Shown here in pieces: positions 58,601-64,000 of a stretch of DNA of 64,000 bases (positions within the stretch are counted from its first letter, which is position 1; every line of letters begins with the position of its first letter). Source of the stretch: Diadema setosum (lineage: Eukaryota; Echinodermata; Echinoidea; Diadematoida; Diadematidae); contig NW_027307674.1 in the NCBI RefSeq assembly GCF_964275005.1, positions 1 to 64,000 on the forward strand, read 5' to 3'. The position numbers and the translations under genes were made by a program. The notes under the pieces are model-generated. The model was not told the DNA's origin. It made no database searches and worked only from the letters and a program-made list of their open reading frames with translations.

Positions 58601-60541
58601 TTTTAGTTTACTCGAAATGGTCTTCCATGGACTTGGGTCGTTCTTATATTCATATACTCAATTATTTCGTTTGCTTTATATATTTTACGGTATTTTTCAA
58701 TATTCCTATTCAATTTCATATATTAATTTTCCCCATCTCTTCTCATTCATTTCTTCTTCACTCAATAGGCCTTTAATGACTGATAAGGTAACCAAACCAT
58801 ATTTTACTACGTCAACATATCGACACTAACTTTTAGCTTTCATCCGCGTCTTTTGTCCTAAAGTGGTTGCCTCTGACTTTCATGTCCCTCATGTTGGTTG
58901 CCGAGATATTGAGATGCTGATATGTTGATGGGGTTTCCTTGCCTCTCCCCCCCCCCCCCCCTGCTTCTTCCACATTGCGCTAGATTATCTTCTCCATCAA
59001 GTCTGTCTCTGGTTACCTTCAGTGCTTCTGTTATATTTCTTTTAACATGTTTAGTCCCTAAATCGCTCGAAGGCGACCGCTCGATCTATTCTCTTGGTTT
59101 TCTTCTGTGCCGTTGTCATTTTTGTCTCTGTTATTGTTGTTCCCTAAATCACTCGGCAGCGACCGCTCGATTAGGTCAGTGCCTGGGCGGTTCCCGTTCG
59201 GACACCGAGCGTATTTTGGGCAGCGAATAAAAAACTGGTCGGTCGCCGCTGAAATTTTAACTCCGCGTTAAAATTTCAGCGGCGACCGACCGATGCCCTA
59301 AAAATCAGTGGCGCCTGGTCGGTCTGACCGGTCGTTGTCCGACCAGTTTTGGCTAAAAACTCGCCGACCGGTCGCCGAGCAGTCTGATTTTTGGGGTTGT
59401 TAACTGTAGCCTTAGCTGAAATCAATGTGACCGGCGTGCTCAAAACCCTTATCCAGTAGGCAAATTGAACTGTCACTTTCCTATAATCAAAGTTTAGAGG
59501 AGTAAGCATGGACTTTGAAAGATAACTTGTTAAAAATGTGGTTGGAATAAGAGAGACTATAGGTGGTACAGTTTCATAGAAAAAGAAGAAAAGAGGATTA
59601 TAAGGTTATACTCAGGCGTGATGTGCACAAGTATCAATGAAAATCACAGTGAAAACAGTACTTATCCGAACAAAATATGATCCAATAAAACTGATAAAAT
59701 CTCGATTTAGTACTGTTGCAAGTCACCACATTTTGACCTCAGGTAGAAAAGAGATAACTCTTAAAGGTAAGACAAACTTTAGAAATGTGTGTCGGTCAAT
59801 CCACCTGACTATTTGGGTACATTACACGAAATCTCAATTTGTATTTTTTTTTTTATTTGTGGGTGTTGAAATGGGCGATCTCAAATGTAAAATATGAACT
59901 GTTAGATATTGCGAGTTGCTCATGGGAAGCACCGCCTATATAATGTAGATAAAAAAAGAAGAAGAAGAGGAAGATGGAGAGTCGTACAGACTAGTCTGAC
60001 TGTGGCAGGCAAGGGAATATTATGAGAGGAATTCAGAAGGTATATATAATGGAACAATCTATACATGGAAATAATTGAAACGACCGCACAGAACAATACC
60101 TTACACAGGATGCAATGGATACAACACATAAAACATATCAAACACATCTATATAGAAAGAAGTTAAAAGAGAAAATAACAATGGATTTGAGTGACCAATA
60201 ATTTACCTTTTCGAAAGGCTGTGATTGCCAAAAAAAAAAGACAGAAAAGAAACTAATTTAAAGACAATGACTGCTTGAAAGGTTGCGATTATAACTATGT
60301 ACACTGTAGTTTAAGGACATGCGTTTTCTATACTGCAAGTGAGTGCCTTTATGATGAATGATATCCAATTTCCTGTTGTAAGTTTACTCACTAAACTCAT
60401 CCTTAAGGCCTTCCAAAGTCTCGGAAGAGAAGTCCGTTATGCCACAAGTGTCGACCAAATCGATTGCGTCAGTTAGTATGTGATGGGTCTTCCCTCCGTA
60501 GCGTTCTGTGTACCCTCCGTCTGTTATGATGGAATATTTTC
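52410..60541 (-). CDS. IFI44-like GTPase, 3' four exons of a second gene copy (5' part beyond window)
   Basis: Join 60541-60392, 56196-56112, 55699-55635, 52639-52410. Phases 1-1, 1-2, 2-1, 1-stop all fit and every border is AG/GT. Reading: GKYSIITDGGYTERYGGKTH, IDLVDTCGITDFSSETLEGL, NGVFRVPSGARVKRKDEEYH, CPVFVYHHR, PDAGEDAMRFISRFYDTMDK, GSVWMIAITHESDYED and a C-terminus with NYTPTNSEED and AFLQFLWFALKGCDYKL. DTCG is the G3 motif and THESD sits at the G4 position, where IFI44-type proteins carry THxD or TKxD. The P-loop exon is not found between 60541 and 64000, so it lies outside the window or is missing. The first two exons match the receptor GTPase exons at 25432 and 23733 in length and phase, making this a tandem paralogue. 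Confidence 0.82.
53240..53640 (+). repeat. Repeat with duplicated GTGACCTTTGACC block
   Basis: TAAAAATTTAACATTAGGCC with GTGACCTTTGACCCTGTGG at 53250 is repeated, diverged, as AAAAAATTTAACATTGGGTC with GTGACCTCTGACCTTGAGG at 53405. It ends GGACGGACAGACGTCG and GCGACAAGAAA. This style of repeat is common in marine invertebrate genomes. Not coding. Confidence 0.6.
53640..55634 (-). other. Intron of the second GTPase gene; no exon found
   Basis: Holds a (GGT)n plus G-run (53937-53973), a T/C-rich block (54090-54360) and AT-rich sequence. No domain-bearing ORF. Confidence 0.5.
55635..55699 (-). CDS. Second GTPase copy: 65-nt exon
   Basis: Acceptor CTTTCAG, donor G/GTAAGTAC, phase 2 to 1. It encodes PDAGEDAMRFISRFYDTMDK and one more residue, an amphipathic helix before the G4 strand. 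No clear counterpart was found for the first copy. Confidence 0.78.
55811..55872. repeat. Perfect 26-bp hairpin plus TTCACTC cluster
   Basis: TTTTGGAGTGACCTCAGGGA continues to TCACTC at 55836, a 10-nt loop follows, and an exact inverse fills 55847-55872. Downstream, TTCACTC recurs about six times (55890-55970). It lies in the intron between GTPase exons at 56112 and 55699. Confidence 0.9.
56112..56196 (-). CDS. Second GTPase copy: 85-nt exon after switch II
   Basis: Acceptor TTTTCAG, donor AG/GTGAGAG, phase 1 to 2. It encodes NGVFRVPSGARVKRKDEEYH then CPVFVYHHR, the same size and near-identical pattern as 23733-23649. The polypyrimidine tract is an uninterrupted run of Ts. Confidence 0.85.
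56762..57009 (-). mobile_element. Small MITE, GAAGAGTTTGTTCGC family copy 3 (248 bp)
   Basis: Same ends as the other two copies, opposite internal orientation (GTACGGTCTCTGTCATAAAG). It lies in an intron of the second GTPase gene. Confidence 0.82.
57561..59415. mobile_element. 1.85-kb inverted-repeat element hosting a younger MITE
   Basis: GCTTAGGCTACGGTCACAAC at the left and the inverse of GCTAAGGCTACAGTTAACAA at the right. CG-rich GGTCGCCGCTGAAATTTT words appear in both directions near each end (57600-57930, 59060-59390). No transposase. The MITE at 58156-58663 sits in its middle. Confidence 0.55.
58156..58663. mobile_element. 508-bp MITE with exact 36-bp terminal inverted repeats
   Basis: Left AATTGAGTATATGAATATAA to 58191 and its exact inverse 58628-58663. 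Internal hairpin: TATGAATGTAAGAATGA (58312-58328) with inverse 58339-58355, loop 10 nt. GACCCAAGTCC words occur five times in both directions. No clear target duplication. Confidence 0.85.
59416..60391 (-). other. Intron between second-copy exons; nothing coding seen
   Basis: AT-rich, with an A/T run at 59843 and GAA repeats at 59957. No exon-like ORF. Confidence 0.5.
60392..60541 (-). CDS. Second GTPase copy: switch II exon
   Basis: 150 nt, phase 1-1, acceptor ACGGACAG, donor A/GTGAGTAA. It carries the intact G3 motif DTCG within IDLVDTCGITDFSS and the GGKTHHILTD block shared with the other copy. It needs an upstream P-loop exon ending in phase 1, which is not visible within the next 3.4 kb to the window edge. 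Confidence 0.85.
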
Positions 60542-62620
60542 CTGTCCGTTAAATAAAAGGACAAGAGACTTTGTTAAGTTCGGTGAGTGAAATAACAATC
60601 TTCCTTTCTATCTGCCTCTCTCTCTCCCTGTCGTTTCCCTTGTCTTCCTATCCCCATCCTCTATTCCTGCAGCCTATCACAATCATGTTATTAATAATGT
60701 CTAGCAGAAAGGCTATGCACACCCTCCCCTCCCGCCCCCTGGCCATCCTCCCTTCCCCCTACCAACTCAATTTATTAACTTATTAATACTTCTCATATAT
60801 AAATACTACATCAAGAATGATAGCGCAGATTCCTGTAACTTGTCAATAAAAAACAATAAAGATGATATACATAGCTAACACACAGTATAAGTTATGATAA
60901 CTACTGGTCGAAATCGAATCGGGATGTACAATGTGAAGTACGACGGGATCTACATTTTTTTTTCAAAGCAAGCTTGCATTTTTTTTTTTCATGTTCCACA
61001 TATTCCACATTTTATACAAGTTTTTTTTTTAATTCTATTTGATTTCAGGAAAAAAAATACATTATGTGTTTAACACAACAGTAAATTAGACACAAAATTG
61101 CACAAATGTTTACGGACATATACGTGAAGGGTAATGTGAGGAACCTACTAAAAAGCAAAGCTTGTTGGATGTAGGTTCCAAAGATATGATATAGGATTTT
61201 AGTACAATACGTCAACGTCAAAAAAGACGAAACATGCAAAAATACAACCTGTCAAGAACATAATAAAGTTTACGGAAAGTACAAGGCATTGTATGATGTC
61301 CATGATCAAACAAAGGTATCAATGCTAAGTAAAGTAACAAAATGATCAAACAAATGAAGTCACCCGGGCGACGAATCATTGTGAGTATGCAGATGTATTT
61401 TAAGTGATCACGCCAAAATAATAAGACGTACTTGTACATAGGATGTTAGAAATTTCTACTTAAGAAAACTTAGAGAGCTTGATTGCAACCGAACATAATC
61501 TAAATCATTCCAGAAAGAGGGGCCGCTAGAAGTAATTGTCTTGTTTGGCTGTAAGCTCGAATAATTAGATTTGTGTATGAGAAACGGAGAGAGAGGTAAC
61601 AATTTTAGATCAGATAATCTAATAATATCAGATAAAGGAAATGGGGAATGCCTATATGATAAAGAAAAAGAGATAAAACGTGAACCATAATAATGTGACA
61701 GAATTTTTATTTGTTTTGCGAATAAGACATGATTTGTATATTAGTCAATTTGGTACGCACAAGACTGTTGTTGCATTAGAACTATAACAAGCATGAGAAC
61801 CAAAAAAAAAAGTGACATGTACAATTATTGAGCCTTGAGGTTCCCGCCGCCAAGCTCTGGGTAGAAAGAGAGGGAGAGACAGAGAGAGAGAGAGAGATGT
61901 AGGGAAGGGGAGAAGAGAAGAGAAGGAGGAGGAATGAGAGAAAGAATGATTAATTCAGACAGCGTGACGCCAAGGCCGAGACTGGGATCTGCAGCATTTT
62001 GACCAAGAGTAGTTAACAGGACATTAATGCCCAACAATATATTACATAAGACGTTGCGAATCTGTTCAGTGTGTACAAACAATCCATTCAATAAAAAAAA
62101 AAAAACCTCGCTTTCTTTTGCGTTTAAAGAAATAATAAAGACGAGTAGTTTGTTATTTTGGGGAGAGATCATTCCTATATCTGGGCCCTGTATTTTTTTT
62201 TTTGTGTGTGTGTTATGTCTGAGTACGTGGAAGGTTAAATGCGTCACTTTGGCAAGCAGGATACCAATGAATCAAATTATCATTTTTCTTTTTCTGACCA
62301 TAAAGAGAGAGAACATGTGGTAACTGTTCGGTGGGAACTTTATTACATAAATATAAACTATAAAACACATCTGTTGTTTTCAATATATTTTTTTTTTAAT
62401 ATACTTTTTTGGTATGAGGCAAATATCCGACATCATTCGTATTTCCTATGGCAGGTTTTTCAAAGCGAAAAAGGATATCTAGCAAATTCTTCCCCATACA
62501 AAAATGCCATAATTATGGTACGGGGTAGATAATCATGCAGAGTAGAAGGAACACGTACAGTCTCTCAAAGTGTGCTCACAGTGTTACTATTGTCAAGTAT
62601 GTGAAAGTACTCGAATTTTT
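60542..62620 (-). other. Upstream side of second GTPase copy; no P-loop exon found
   Basis: I searched for a GxxxxGKS exon or TM helix on the minus strand and saw none. Contains CT/GA-rich simple sequence (60620, 61860-61930) and AT-rich repeats (61010-61760, perhaps LINE-tail-like). Confidence 0.45.
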
Positions 62621-63190
62621 TAAAGGACAAGTTCACCTTCATATACATGTGGATTGAGTGAGGGCAACAATATTAGTAGAACACATTAGTGAAAGTTTGG
62701 GGAAAATCTGACAATCCGTTCAAAAGTTATGAATTTTTAAAGTATCTGTGCAATCACTGCTGGAGGAGAAGACTACTACAGTGTATGATGTCACATGCGT
62801 ACAGCGATATAAGGAAAATAAAAAGAGAATTTCACAAAACTCGACTTTTTGAACAAAGTGCACATTTCTTCGACTTGTTACTGACTTATGTTAGGGGTAA
62901 TAATTATTCCCCCTGACTTCTGAAAGACAGAAGTCAAGTGTTCTTTTATTATGTGAGAAAAGTGAGAATATCTTGAATTTTCTTCATACTTTCTTTATAT
63001 GGTTGTACTCATATGACATCACAAGCTATAGTAGTCTTCTCATCCAGCCGTGACTTAGCAGAAACTTCAAAAATTCATAACTTTCGAACGCATTGTCCGA
63101 TTTTCCTCAAACTCTCATCGTTGTGTTCTACTAATATTGCTGCATTCACTCAACCCACATGTCTATGAAGGTGTACTTGTCCTTTAAAGG
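62621..63190. mobile_element. 570-bp MITE with inverted repeats of about 130 bp
   Basis: TTTAAAGGACAAGTTCACCT at the left matches, inverted, AGGTGTACTTGTCCTTTAAA at the right. Similarity continues through CATGTGGATTGAGTGA, AATATTAGTAGAACACA and GTTATGAATTTTT. The middle includes GTTAGGGGTAATAATTATTC. A half copy is at 37880-38217. Confidence 0.85.
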
Positions 63191-64000
63191 AGAAATGCCG
63201 TCCAAATATAAGCTAGTCTGAATAGAAAGAGTAAAACCTTACGAGTTAAAAGGTAAAAATATGACTTAAATCAGATAAAAAATAAGGAAGTTATGATATT
63301 TTGAAGTTTCGCATTTTTTTTTTCAGGAAGCATCTCTTGAACGGTCAATATGAATAATTATGCAAATGACAAAGTGAGCATGCCATCCCCTCACAATTTG
63401 CCATGTAGTTTGTTCATAAAGTTTGAAATTTCCACTTTTTTCATTCAAACCCAATTATGTCCAAGGCACAAATCCTGATAATAACCTCTAACTGATCACT
63501 ATTATGAAGTTATTCAACCAGGAATAACATAATGTTTTTGACTTTAATGACAGATATGAATTATTTGTACACAAGCAATGGAAAATTACAAGGTTATGAC
63601 ATGGTCAGATCACTCATTTGCATAATATTATTCACAAACACTGTACAAGAACAGTTTTGCAGAAATTAACAAAACTTCCAAATGTCATAAGTTCCTTATT
63701 TCTAATCCAATTTCTGTCAAATTTTTACCGTTGACTTTGTAAAATTTTACTCGTTTCTATCAAACTAACTTATTTTGCATTGATTTCCTCTTTAGTAATG
63801 TGAAGATGATTTATCGTTGTGATGTGTGTGTGTGTTGTTGTTTTTTTCACAGAGTGTTCACATAGAGTGTTCTGGTTCACACTGTAAATTATGCATCACA
63901 ATGTGCCCACAAATTTAAAACAATTGGAATTACAAAATGTGACGAGCTATTTCACACTGTGTTCACAGGGTCTTCAAAATGTGTCTACGCTGTGTTTCAC
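63191..64000. other. No gene recognised
   Basis: AT-rich, noncoding, with TGTTCACA-type words near the right edge (63845-63975). Confidence 0.4.

Overview
The window is eukaryotic nuclear DNA, AT-rich overall. It has small coding exons with GT..AG splice sites, long introns, and many LINEs, tRNA-derived SINEs, MITEs and foldback elements. Nothing prokaryotic is visible (no operons, no Shine-Dalgarno sites). Expanded immunoglobulin-type receptors, IFI44-like GTPases and a TU-like foldback element with subterminal tandem repeats point to a marine invertebrate deuterostome, most likely an echinoderm. That assignment is inference.

The genes of interest lie on the minus strand. Eight exons between 44152 and 23649 splice together in a single continuous reading frame. 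They encode a signal peptide (44152-44074), two tandem V-type Ig domains (41243-40932 and 36098-35790), a third, C-type-like Ig domain (28948-28607), a transmembrane helix with a basic juxtamembrane segment (27855-27751), and the start of an IFI44-like GTPase carrying the P-loop GETSAGKS (26650-26486, 25432-25283, 23733-23649). The simplest model is one membrane receptor with an extracellular Ig ectodomain and a cytoplasmic GTPase. I do not know of a described protein with this layout. Upstream on the same strand, 60541-52410 holds the last four exons of a second GTPase of the same type, with identical exon lengths and phases. It keeps the two 3' exons that the first copy lacks, and its 5' part would lie beyond 64000. 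The two look like neighbours in a tandem family.

Region by region: 1-2233 has no recognisable gene. 2234-4099 (minus) is an intact 621-codon gag/protease-like ORF of a gypsy-type element that has lost the catalytic aspartate and has no pol next to it. 4490-23360 is a repeat province: related noncoding units, several with tRNA-like heads, one degenerate CR1-like LINE (8562-12760) split by a SINE, and several MITEs. 23649-44152 is the receptor gene, whose introns hold a truncated LINE, a 3.65 kb element with long inverted repeats, a telomere-like minisatellite, a foldback hairpin and an internally deleted LINE. 45391-47812 is a nest of inverted-repeat elements, including a TU-like foldback. 48797-52400 holds MITE copies and LINE-tail-like sequence. 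52410-60541 is the second GTPase locus, with a near-perfect hairpin and nested MITEs in its introns or close by. 60542-64000 is intronic or intergenic, with one long-TIR MITE.

Working model: ligand binding by the Ig ectodomain is coupled to a cytoplasmic GTPase of an interferon-inducible type, which would be a membrane-anchored version of a module usually found as a soluble protein. Exons, phases and motifs are read directly from the sequence; function is inferred. The main uncertainties are whether the transmembrane exon is really joined to the GTPase exons in mRNA, and where the first gene ends.
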